Below the pieces are notes generated by a model. The model was given only the letters and a program-made list of their open reading frames with translations, ran no database searches and was not told where the DNA came from. A stretch of DNA of 64,000 nt from Prevotellaceae bacterium UBA4301 (lineage in GTDB: Bacteria > Bacteroidota > Bacteroidia > Bacteroidales > Bacteroidaceae): NCBI GenBank assembly GCA_002395775.1, contig DGUV01000067.1, forward strand, positions 1 to 64,000, in the 5' to 3' direction. Made by a program: the position numbers and the translations under genes. Below, in pieces: positions 8,171 through 16,309 of the stretch (its first letter is position 1; every line of letters begins with the position of its first letter).

Positions 8171-10735
8171 TCAGTGCGCCAGTACTTTCTTACCCCCTTT
8201 GATGTATAGTCCCTTCTGGGGAATCTCCGAGAAGGAAGTATCGGTGCCATCAACCTTCCCAAGGTATCGGCCGTTTAGATCGAAAACATCCGCTTTGACA
8301 GATGCTGATGTGTCGTGAGGGTCTTTATCTCGGGAACTTACTGACTCGATGCCGACGCTTGGGTCAGGTTTCTTGTCACCCAGGCGGAAGAGGCGTACGC
8401 CGTGGCTGGGTACCGTGGTGGTGATGGCGCCTGTGACAGTGCCCAGGTCGGCCTTCTCCCATATGTCGTGGACAGGTATGGCCTCGTTGGCACCATATCC
8501 CAGTGTCGTGAGGTCGAAGGTGAACTCTTCTTCCTTGGTGACGTAGATACAAAACTCCATGGTCGTGCCACTCGTGGAGGTATTGTCGGTGTCACAACTG
8601 GAATCGTAGCCGCACAGGGCACGGAATGTCTTGTAGGTGTGGCCATCTGGCAGGTCATACACCAACGTACACTGGGCGTTCATGCCAAGGCCAGTGGTGT
8701 AAGTTTTCCCTTCTACGCGCAAAGGTCCGTTCTCCACATTCCGGTTGATGTGCAGGCTTCCCCATTCCGACACGTAGGATGAGGCTGTGAGGGTGGTGAG
8801 TGAAATTTCGTTGCCTTCGGCATCGATGAGTACAGGGTTGACCAGGTCGGCTCGGTCATAGGCAAAACCGTCGCCATAGTTGTTGACCACAATCTTCAGT
8901 TGGCTGGCACCTTCGATGTCGGCCTCCAGGGTCTTGGAGCGGGTGCCACTGCGTGAGATGAGTCCGGAACGAGTCACAGCATCGTCCTGCTCTGCGGCCA
9001 GGGGATTTTGGTCGAACACAAAGAAGCGAATGCTGGTGGTGGCACCAGGTTGTGTGATGCCAGAATCGTCGGCAGCAGCTTTGGCCCGGAAGCGCACGAC
9101 ATCCATCTCTTCGGGAATCTGGAAGAAGATGGCGGCATTGGCATCGGTCGAGAATCCTCGGTCGTAAGTGGTGCCCAGCACTTTCATCTTTCCTCCGTGG
9201 TCCACGTTGGCATTCTCGCGCACGCGATTAAAATAGGATTCCGTGTAGTCGCGTGTCTTGTAGGTGCCAGTTAGGGGCACCTCTGAACCATCGCGCAGGA
9301 TAAGGGTGGGATTAATCCAGTCGCCATGGTCATAGTTGAAGTTGTCGCCACCATCATCTACCACCAGCACCAGTGTCTTGCTGCCTTCAGGCCAAGGAAT
9401 GTCCACGTCCACGGCATGTCCGTCGGTGGTGTAGGCTACGGTCTCAGAGCGGAAGATGGCTTTCTGTCCTACAATCCATCGTGTGTTGTCACGCTGGAAA
9501 AGAGCAAGGTAGCGATTCCCTGTGGCGGGGTCAACCGATGTCCACACCACGCGTCCGTTTTCTTCATTGCTCATGACCTGATGGGCATCCTGTCCGTACT
9601 TGTGCATTTGGTGATATTCTTCGTTGTTAAGTAACGAGAGTGTAAAGGCATCGTTCTTGGTCATTTCACCGCCAAAGAAGAGTGGCGAGTGACAGATGCC
9701 CCACAAAGTCATCATGGTGTATTGCTCATTCTTTGTCAGGTTGGTCCAGTGGCCGGCATCAGCTTTCGCATACCCAGGGTCGGCAATGGTGGCTGCAATG
9801 TGTCCCAAAGGCAACATGTCGCAGTCGGCAAAGTTCCCGGGGCGTGTGTATTGACTCCAGAAGTTGGCTTCGGGGAAGACGGCGTCCACGGCACTCCAAT
9901 TGTCCCAGAGGTCGTCCATCATGCGCCACATGTTGGCGTTATCGAGGCAATCCTGTGCACTGGAGTATTGCGTCTTTCCAGGGCTGAGCGAGAGCACGAT
10001 GGGACGTCCCGTCTGGTCGATGGCGCGACGTATCATCTTTACTTCGTCCGTATAGAAGGGACGTGAGAGGTCATCAATCTTCAGGAAATCCACGCCCCAT
10101 TCGGCATAGAGATCCATGATGCTGTTGTAATAAAGCTGGCCGTATTGGTTGTTGCGCACAAGCAGGTTGTCGCCAAGCCATCCGCAGGGTGACTGTGTGC
10201 CGTTATATACTTGTGTCCAAGGCGTGTTTTCGCTTCCCTTCAACCGATAGTTGCTTCCGACCACCACCTTCGGTACGCCTCGCATCAGGTGTATGCCCAG
10301 TTTCAGTCCCATGGCATGGAGCTTGTCGGCCAGTGCCTTGAAACCTTGGTTCTTTCCGTCCACCATGCATGAGGGAAAGCGAGTGGGCGAGGGCAGATAG
10401 CGTCCGTACTCGTCAAGCACATAGTCTTGCGTGCCTTCCTGATTATACCATCCGCCACCCAATGAGGGATGGTTGCAGTACCACCGGATGTCGATGACAA
10501 CATATTCCCATCCGTGGCGGACAAGGTCGTTGTCAACCAGATATTGTGCATTCTGCATCACTTCCTTTTCGGTAACAGAGGAGAAATAGCAATCCCATGA
10601 GTTCCATCCCATGGGTGGTGTTATGGCCCAGGTCCGGAAAGTGGCAATTTCGTCTTGGGCTTTTGCCCCGGTGAACAAAAGTATGAATGCTAAGGCAAGG
10701 GCGCTCAGTCGTGTGAGAAAATGGTGTGTGAACAT
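8171..10735 (-). CDS. secreted GH27-like alpha-galactosidase with NPCBM-type domains
   Basis: An 854-residue protein. The ATG at 10735 is preferred to an upstream TTG at 10744 because it begins a clean signal peptide ending near AKA-Q. The catalytic barrel (about 35-440) has PPMGWNSW (40-47), DFLKIDD with likely nucleophile Asp221, and WRMMDDLWDNW carrying the likely acid/base, as in GH27/GH36-type alpha-galactosidases and beta-arabinopyranosidases. Two following beta domains (YDRGFSTDANAAIFFQIPEE and TYTTGLGMNAQCTLVYDLPD) resemble NPCBM sugar-binding modules. The tail DVFDLNGR ... KGLYIKGGKKV is T9SS-like. It is followed upstream by the GH51 gene in the same direction, probably one operon. 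Confidence 0.82.
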   Translation of the reverse strand: MFTHHFLTRLSALALAFILLFTGAKAQDEIATFRTWAITPPMGWNSWDCYFSSVTEKEVMQNAQYLVDNDLVRHGWEYVVIDIRWYCNHPSLGGGWYNQEGTQDYVLDEYGRYLPSPTRFPSCMVDGKNQGFKALADKLHAMGLKLGIHLMRGVPKVVVGSNYRLKGSENTPWTQVYNGTQSPCGWLGDNLLVRNNQYGQLYYNSIMDLYAEWGVDFLKIDDLSRPFYTDEVKMIRRAIDQTGRPIVLSLSPGKTQYSSAQDCLDNANMWRMMDDLWDNWSAVDAVFPEANFWSQYTRPGNFADCDMLPLGHIAATIADPGYAKADAGHWTNLTKNEQYTMMTLWGICHSPLFFGGEMTKNDAFTLSLLNNEEYHQMHKYGQDAHQVMSNEENGRVVWTSVDPATGNRYLALFQRDNTRWIVGQKAIFRSETVAYTTDGHAVDVDIPWPEGSKTLVLVVDDGGDNFNYDHGDWINPTLILRDGSEVPLTGTYKTRDYTESYFNRVRENANVDHGGKMKVLGTTYDRGFSTDANAAIFFQIPEEMDVVRFRAKAAADDSGITQPGATTSIRFFVFDQNPLAAEQDDAVTRSGLISRSGTRSKTLEADIEGASQLKIVVNNYGDGFAYDRADLVNPVLIDAEGNEISLTTLTASSYVSEWGSLHINRNVENGPLRVEGKTYTTGLGMNAQCTLVYDLPDGHTYKTFRALCGYDSSCDTDNTSTSGTTMEFCIYVTKEEEFTFDLTTLGYGANEAIPVHDIWEKADLGTVTGAITTTVPSHGVRLFRLGDKKPDPSVGIESVSSRDKDPHDTSASVKADVFDLNGRYLGKVDGTDTSFSEIPQKGLYIKGGKKVLAH

Positions 10736-10759
10736 GGTTGTCAATGTTATCCTTAATAA

Positions 10760-13700
10760 TTATTTTAGCAGTAGTTTCTTCCCTTCTGTGATGTAGATGC
10801 CTTTGGGGAGTGATGAAGTGACGGGGCGGCCCGAGAGATCATATAATCTGCCATTTGAACATTTACCGTTTACCTCTTGGTCATCGTCAATAGAGCGGAT
10901 GCCGGTGATGGTACCCAGATAGCGGAGTTGGAAGTGGTCGTAGGCCACCCAGTCGGCATCCACGGTTTGTGTCTTGCGTATGCCCAGTCGCAGGGGCTGT
11001 CCGTCGGTCTGCAGGGCAAAGGTGACGGTGTTTTCCCCATAACGCCCGGCGGTGTTGAAGGCTTGTGATGCACTTGCCAGATTGTCGGGATAGTTATAGG
11101 GATCGAAGGTGTAACTTTCGCAACTGTACAAGTTGAGCAGGGGGACAGACACATCGCCCAGATAGAGTTGTGCATACTGTGTCGTGGCATCCCCGTTTTG
11201 CCATGCGGCATAAGCCGGCTGAATGGCACCGGCACGATAGAAGGCATTGGCCGTGAGCTCATAGATGCCTGATGGCATGTCGGTCAGTTCCTGCCAAATG
11301 TCGAAGGGACGGGAAAATTGTTCTGTCGTCTCGTTGGCGTAGCCCACATAGGTGGCGTTGCCCGAGCCGGTGACGTTGGGGGTTCCGACGCCTTGCCATC
11401 CGACGTTGTAGCGGGTGAAGGAACTATTGCGGATGAGGAAGGTGAGGTTGGCGGGCTGGCCGGAACGGGCCAGGGCGAGTTGCTGCTCCTGATAGTTGGC
11501 CACGGCCTGAAGCAGTTGCTGATGGCGCTGTGCCTTGAGGGCGGCGGTTCCGCTGGCAAGGGCGCGCGAGGCGTTGTTGTAGGCCTGCGTGAGTGCTGTG
11601 TTCTGGGCGTCCTTGTAGTAGTTCTTCACCTCCTTCACCAGGTTTTCCATGTCCTGCAGGTCGGCAAGCCCTTCGTAGCGGGCATCGTCCTGCATGGCTG
11701 TGGCCTGCGCGGCAATGTCGCGGACCTGCAGGGGGGAGAGGGCACGGTCGAAGATTTGGAAGTCGTCGAAGAGGGCGTGTTCCATGATGGCGTCGGCGCT
11801 GTAGGGCGAGTGGCCGATGGTGGCCTTCGTGAGGTTGCCCACCAGGGCGGGCAGGGCGACCCGGGTCTGCTGCGTGTTGCGCAACTGGCCGTCGACGTAG
11901 AGGCGGGCGGTGGTGCCCTCTTGCGTGAGGGTGATGTTGTGCCATTCTCCGATGCGCAGGCAGGAGTGGGAGGGGACGTTGTCGGTGGCGGTCCCGTCCT
12001 TCAGCTCGCAATACCAGTTGCCGTTGCCTCCTGCACTGATGAGGCCAAAGTACTGACTGGTGCCGCTGTCGAAGTCCAGTGCCCAGGAGAAGCGGTCGGA
12101 GTTGTTGCCTATGCGCAGCAGCAGGTTGAGGCTGATGGTGAAGTCGGTGACGTCCTTGAAGGCGTTCTTGATGGCTGTGATGGGAATGCCCATGTAGCTG
12201 CTCTCGCCCAGCTGGCCGGTGGCGAGCACGTGGTTGCCGTCGGCTTGCCGGAGGATGCTGGCCTTGCCGTAGAGGGTGCCCTTGTAGGCGCCGGAGTCGT
12301 CGGTGGCGGTGCCGGAGTCAAACGAATAGCGCAGGCGCGGCTGGGGCAGGGGCTCGGCCACGGGGCTGCCGACGTCCGCGACGCGCAGGCGGAGCACGTT
12401 GACTGAATAGGCTCGTGCCTCGTAGCTGATGGTGCCGTCCGGGCCGATGCTCACGTTCTGGGTTTGCGGTGTGATGTAGAAGGGGCTTTCCACGGTGTTT
12501 TCGTCAGAGCCATTGGGGGAGGAGAGCACTTCGGCCTGGCCTGAGAGGACGCGTCCGTTCCGGAACGAGAGTGTCACATTAGCGGTGTTGCTATTTGGAT
12601 TGACAAGTTTTACATAGAAGATGCCCTGCTCCTCGTCGATGTTGGCACTGGTGAAGACGAGGCGGTCGGCATAACTGCGGAGTGTGGTGTCGATGATGAG
12701 TTCGCCGTCGAGGTAGCAGCGCACGCGTTGCCCTTCCTTCAGGACGCGGATGACGTAGTCGCGGTTGGTGGCCAGGGTGCCTTCCTTCTCGGCAAGGGTG
12801 GTCTTGGTGCCGTTTTTGCATTGTTCAACGGCGTGCTTGGTGTTGCCCCATCCTCCCAGGTTGAGCCAGGCATAGTTCTGGGCGTCCTTGTAGTCGAAGA
12901 TGACGAGGAAACCTTCCGACCCGCCGTTCTTGGTGGCGTGGACGGTCATGTCCAAGTTGGTGTTCCCGAGGGGGCGGTTGAGGAGGCAGGTGACGTTGGT
13001 GGCCGTGTTGTTGGTCTGGCGGAAGGTGTTGCCGCTGAGGGTCCAAGTACCGTTTCGGGTGGTCCAGTCGGCGGGGACCAGTTGTTGGGCTTCGAAGGTG
13101 GTGTCGGTGGCCGTGACGGTGAGGCCCGTGAAGGTGGCACTGGTGGCCCAGGTGCCGAGTCCGATGGCGCCGCGACTGGCACGGAGCGAGGGGTCGTTGC
13201 CGGTCTCGGTCCAGCGAATGTTTTGCCGGCCCACGTTGTTGCTGAACATGCGCTGGACGTAGTAGGAGGGCGTTCCGTAGCTCAGGGACGAGTTGAAGCG
13301 AATCATGTCGGGGTGCCAGACGTAGTTCTCCTCGTGGGTGAAGATGGGTGCGTAGCTCATCATGGTCACGGCTTCGCTGTTGTTTTCGCATCCCTGCATG
13401 AACACGGCCTCTCCGATGGCGGCGTTGAGGTTGCCCCACCAGCCGCAGTCCTTGGTGACGGCGTATTCGCCCACGTAGATGCGGGTCGAGGACTTGGACT
13501 GGTTGTCGTAGCGGGCGTATTGGCTGATGAAGAAGTCGGGGGTGTCGTAGTAGTGTTCGTCCTTCAGCTCTACGGGTTCGGTGACATTGTCGAAGTAGTA
13601 GCTGTCGGCAATCAGGTGGAGGTCGGGCCAGCGGGTCTTTATGGCTCGGTAGAACTGCATGTAGCGGCGCATGTAGTCGTCTCGGTTGAGCATGAACTCC

Positions 13701-14782
13701 TGTTCGTTGCCAATCTCCAGATACTTCAGGTCGAAGGGTTCGGGATGGCCGTTGGCGGCGCGCATGTGTCCGTAGAAGGTGTCGGTGGCCGAGCCTCGGG
13801 CATATTCAATGGCATCGAGGGCCTCCTGGATGAAAGGGTCGATGTCGTTCTCGTCCACCTTCCATTCGTGGCCGATGCCCATGTTGACGACAAACAGGGA
13901 GTGGGCGCCCAGATCCTCGGCCAACTGCAGACATTCGTGATAGCCCAGTCCGTCGGTCACCTTGTAACCCCAGTTGCGGTTGAGGTGGCCGGGTCGCTCC
14001 TCAATGGGGCCCACTGACTTTTTCCACTCGAAGCGGTTGGTCTGACCGTCGCCATAGAAGCCTTCGATGTAGCATCCGCCAGGGAAACGCACGAAGCGGG
14101 GATGTAGGTCGGCCAGCATCTGTGCCAAGTCCTGCCGGCAGCCGTTGGGACGGTTCTTGAAGGTGGGCGGGAAGAGGCTCACCACGTCGAGGCAGATGAC
14201 GCCCTTGGCCGACCCCCTCAGGGCCAGGTAGCCACGAGGGTCGTCGCCAGTGGCCGTGATGGTGGCGGTCAGCTTCTGCCATTCTCGTGTGGCGCTGACG
14301 GGAATGGCTGTGCTGCCGATGCGGCGCCCGGCGTTGCTTTGCAGTTCGGCGGTGATGGTGCCGTCGTAATTGTCCTCGGCGCGGAGCCAGAAGGAGAGGG
14401 TGTAGGTGCGTCCGCTGACGACGTTCACGCCCCAGTAGCCCTCGTTGCGCACGCCCCCGTTGGCCGACTTGATGTTGACGCGCAGGGCCCGCTGCTGTAT
14501 GGTGTTGAGCATGTGCTGGCTGGTGAGGGCGATGTCAGTGTTGCCAATTCCAGTCCAGCAGATGGGGCTGTTCATGTCTTCCTCAAACGAGCGGTTGCGC
14601 ACCAGTTCGGCATACAGTCCGCCGTCGCCGGCGTGGTTGATTTCTTCGTAGAAGATGCCGTAGTGGTCGTCGGTCACAAGTTGGCCTCGGTCGTTGAAGT
14701 CGAAGTCAAGCTTTACTTGTCCCTGCAATGCGACGGTACATAACGAGAGTATCATCAAGAAGAGGAGTTTCGTTGTTTTCAT
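10760..14782 (-). CDS. secreted GH51-like alpha-L-arabinofuranosidase, multidomain
   Basis: A 1340-residue protein starting at ATG 14782 (signal LLFLMILSLCTVALQGQ); the in-frame Met at 14821 lies upstream of the signal and inside the promoter region. The N-terminal part has a carbohydrate-binding section and a GH51 barrel: YGIFYEEINHAGDGGLYAEL, FPGGCYIEGF, LEIGNEQEF (acid/base Glu) and YVGEYAV (nucleophile Glu). Then come a LamG/concanavalin-like domain with TVHATKNGGSEGFLVIFDYK, a second LamG near RYSFDSGTATDDSGAY, a helical linker, and a galactose-binding-type domain. The tail is LYDLSGRP ... PKGIYITEGKKLLLK. It would release arabinose from arabinan or arabinoxylan outside the cell. Its length is about twice a plain GH51. 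Confidence 0.85.
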   Translation of the reverse strand: MKTTKLLFLMILSLCTVALQGQVKLDFDFNDRGQLVTDDHYGIFYEEINHAGDGGLYAELVRNRSFEEDMNSPICWTGIGNTDIALTSQHMLNTIQQRALRVNIKSANGGVRNEGYWGVNVVSGRTYTLSFWLRAEDNYDGTITAELQSNAGRRIGSTAIPVSATREWQKLTATITATGDDPRGYLALRGSAKGVICLDVVSLFPPTFKNRPNGCRQDLAQMLADLHPRFVRFPGGCYIEGFYGDGQTNRFEWKKSVGPIEERPGHLNRNWGYKVTDGLGYHECLQLAEDLGAHSLFVVNMGIGHEWKVDENDIDPFIQEALDAIEYARGSATDTFYGHMRAANGHPEPFDLKYLEIGNEQEFMLNRDDYMRRYMQFYRAIKTRWPDLHLIADSYYFDNVTEPVELKDEHYYDTPDFFISQYARYDNQSKSSTRIYVGEYAVTKDCGWWGNLNAAIGEAVFMQGCENNSEAVTMMSYAPIFTHEENYVWHPDMIRFNSSLSYGTPSYYVQRMFSNNVGRQNIRWTETGNDPSLRASRGAIGLGTWATSATFTGLTVTATDTTFEAQQLVPADWTTRNGTWTLSGNTFRQTNNTATNVTCLLNRPLGNTNLDMTVHATKNGGSEGFLVIFDYKDAQNYAWLNLGGWGNTKHAVEQCKNGTKTTLAEKEGTLATNRDYVIRVLKEGQRVRCYLDGELIIDTTLRSYADRLVFTSANIDEEQGIFYVKLVNPNSNTANVTLSFRNGRVLSGQAEVLSSPNGSDENTVESPFYITPQTQNVSIGPDGTISYEARAYSVNVLRLRVADVGSPVAEPLPQPRLRYSFDSGTATDDSGAYKGTLYGKASILRQADGNHVLATGQLGESSYMGIPITAIKNAFKDVTDFTISLNLLLRIGNNSDRFSWALDFDSGTSQYFGLISAGGNGNWYCELKDGTATDNVPSHSCLRIGEWHNITLTQEGTTARLYVDGQLRNTQQTRVALPALVGNLTKATIGHSPYSADAIMEHALFDDFQIFDRALSPLQVRDIAAQATAMQDDARYEGLADLQDMENLVKEVKNYYKDAQNTALTQAYNNASRALASGTAALKAQRHQQLLQAVANYQEQQLALARSGQPANLTFLIRNSSFTRYNVGWQGVGTPNVTGSGNATYVGYANETTEQFSRPFDIWQELTDMPSGIYELTANAFYRAGAIQPAYAAWQNGDATTQYAQLYLGDVSVPLLNLYSCESYTFDPYNYPDNLASASQAFNTAGRYGENTVTFALQTDGQPLRLGIRKTQTVDADWVAYDHFQLRYLGTITGIRSIDDDQEVNGKCSNGRLYDLSGRPVTSSLPKGIYITEGKKLLLK

Positions 14783-14818
14783 AATATCAAGTCTTTCAGT
14801 TTTAAGTGTCTTCACATG

Positions 14819-14826
14819 CAAAATTA
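14819..14826 (-). promoter_or_regulatory. -7 box for the GH51/GH27 operon
   Basis: TAATTTTG on the minus strand (TAnnTTTG), 36 nt upstream of the GH51 ATG. It is back to back with the permease box at 14871-14878. Confidence 0.6.
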
Positions 14827-14835
14827 AGAAAAAAT

Positions 14836-14863
14836 AGGGATTAGGGATTAAGGATTAGGGATT
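14836..14863. repeat. second TAATCCC heptamer tract between divergent promoters
   Basis: Four heptamers, AGGGATT three times and AAGGATT once; on the minus strand this is the same TAATCCC/TAATCCT tract as at 4447-4474, again lying between two divergent TAnnTTTG boxes. Confidence 0.85.
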
Positions 14864-14870
14864 ATTTTTG

Positions 14871-14878
14871 TATTTTTG
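14871..14878 (+). promoter_or_regulatory. -7 box for the permease gene
   Basis: TATTTTTG, an exact TAnnTTTG match, 32 nt before the ATG at 14911. Confidence 0.6.
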
Positions 14879-14910
14879 CAATCAAAACCAAGCTATTTCA
14901 GGCAGGAATC

Positions 14911-16197
14911 ATGCAGAAAGGAACGAGAAACAGCCCGGCGGGCCATTGGTGGGTGGGCACATTGTTCGGTGCCGAGGAGATTCCCGCTGCCATCGTGACC
15001 TATGTGGCGATGCTCATGTTTCTGCAAGCCGATGCGGGGGCGGCCTTGGCCACGGGCTATTGTGGTCTGTTGTTCCTGCCATGGGTGTTGAAGTCGTTCA
15101 TGCGGCAGCGCGTGAGGCGCTTGGGCTACTTCCGCCTGCAGCTGCAGTGGCTCGAACTCTCCTTGGTGCTACTGCTTATGTTGCTGGCCTTCGTGTTTGT
15201 GGGTTACTATCCGCGTGTGCTGACCTACCACTTTTCCATCTTTGCCAACCTCTTCCTCATCTCCCTTCTTACGGCCTGGCACGAACTGGCCGCGCGCATG
15301 TACTACGAACGCATGTTCCGTCCCCGGCTGCAACGGTTGTTCAACGGACCTAAGATAGTGGCCTCGCAGTCTGCGGCGGTGCTCACATACGGCTTGCTCA
15401 TCATGTTCGTGGGCGCCTTGCAGGTCATCTATCGGCGCATTCCGCGCTCCTGGAACGAGGGCTGTTACTTGGCGGCAGGCCTGCTACTCATCTTTGCTCT
15501 TTGGCATCTGTATGCACTGCGTCGCCCCCCTGTCGGCGACCCCCATCTCCAAGGCAGTGCCATGCAGGCCGTGAAGGCCGAGATTGAGGTTATCGACCGC
15601 ATCCGTCGCAAACCCTATTGGCTGCGCTGCGTGGGGGTGTTGGCCTTGCTGCTGTTGCCTCAGGGCCTCATGTTCTACAGTCGCGTGCTCTTCCTCCTGT
15701 CGCCTACCAGTGGAGGCGGACTGGGCTGCACCCTCATCGACCTCGGCTTTGCCCAGGGCACCATCGGTGTCATAGCTTTCTCGGTGGGGCTTTTGCTGGG
15801 GCGCCAGCTGGTGCGGTGGGTCGAGATGCAGCGCGTCTTCTGGTGGATGGCCGTAGCACTGGGCCTTTCTCCGCTCATCTACCTGCTCATGACCTTCGAG
15901 CCTCCCACCTCGTTGCTCACCCTGTGCATGGCCACCTTCCAGGCACAGTTCTTCTTCGGTTTCGGACTCAACCTGGCCATGCATTTCGTCCGCTACATCA
16001 GTGGCGAGCGCTATCGCAACACCATCAACTACCTCTACATTCCCCTCATCGCCTTTGTCCTATTGCCGCCCATGGCTCTTTCCGGCTGGCTGGTGACAGA
16101 GTTGGGCTTTCGTCACTTTTTCCTTCTCGATGCCCTTTTAGCCCCCCTTGCCTGGCTCGTAGCGTGGGCCTCGCGTTGCCGTTTTATCTTGTCATGA
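14911..16197 (+). CDS. MFS-type permease, divergent AmpG-like
   Basis: A 428-residue polytopic membrane protein with about 12 hydrophobic segments. Short patches match the AmpG-like permease at 23005: LFLPWVLKSF against LYLPWVIKPLW, FFGFGLNLAMHF in the position of GYGFGFTAYMLF, SGERYR against SRGERST, and ELGFRHFFLLD against EMGFRHFFIFV. The N-terminal half is much less similar, and a charged loop follows residue 200 (AEIEVIDRIRRK). It is likely an inner-membrane transporter for a sugar or muropeptide derivative. It is divergent from the GH51/GH27 operon, so an oligosaccharide substrate is possible but not shown. Confidence 0.65.
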   Translation: MQKGTRNSPAGHWWVGTLFGAEEIPAAIVTYVAMLMFLQADAGAALATGYCGLLFLPWVLKSFMRQRVRRLGYFRLQLQWLELSLVLLLMLLAFVFVGYYPRVLTYHFSIFANLFLISLLTAWHELAARMYYERMFRPRLQRLFNGPKIVASQSAAVLTYGLLIMFVGALQVIYRRIPRSWNEGCYLAAGLLLIFALWHLYALRRPPVGDPHLQGSAMQAVKAEIEVIDRIRRKPYWLRCVGVLALLLLPQGLMFYSRVLFLLSPTSGGGLGCTLIDLGFAQGTIGVIAFSVGLLLGRQLVRWVEMQRVFWWMAVALGLSPLIYLLMTFEPPTSLLTLCMATFQAQFFFGFGLNLAMHFVRYISGERYRNTINYLYIPLIAFVLLPPMALSGWLVTELGFRHFFLLDALLAPLAWLVAWASRCRFILS

Positions 16198-16216
16198 TGT
16201 TTTTTTTCCTTTTTTA

Positions 16217-16249
16217 TTTGTTTCATATTTACTTTTATTTATAACTTTG
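16217..16249 (+). promoter_or_regulatory. promoter of the DUF4859-repeat gene
   Basis: TTTG (16217-16220), 21 nt, then TAACTTTG (16242-16249), the full Bacteroidetes primary-sigma form. A 60-nt leader follows. Confidence 0.7.
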
Positions 16250-16264
16250 TGCGGAAGTCTAATG

Positions 16265-16299
16265 AAAACCTTAAACTTTAAACCTTAAACTTTAAACTT
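16265..16299 (+). repeat. TAAACYT heptamer tract in the 5' leader
   Basis: Five heptamers alternating between TAAACCT-like and TAAACTT, inside the untranslated leader just before the ATG at 16310. Confidence 0.75.
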
Positions 16300-16309
16300 T
16301 ATCTATGGT

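Noticed and set aside
12728..14017. 429-codon open frame opposite the GH51 gene
   Set aside because: Antisense shadow; the minus strand has clear GH51 motifs.
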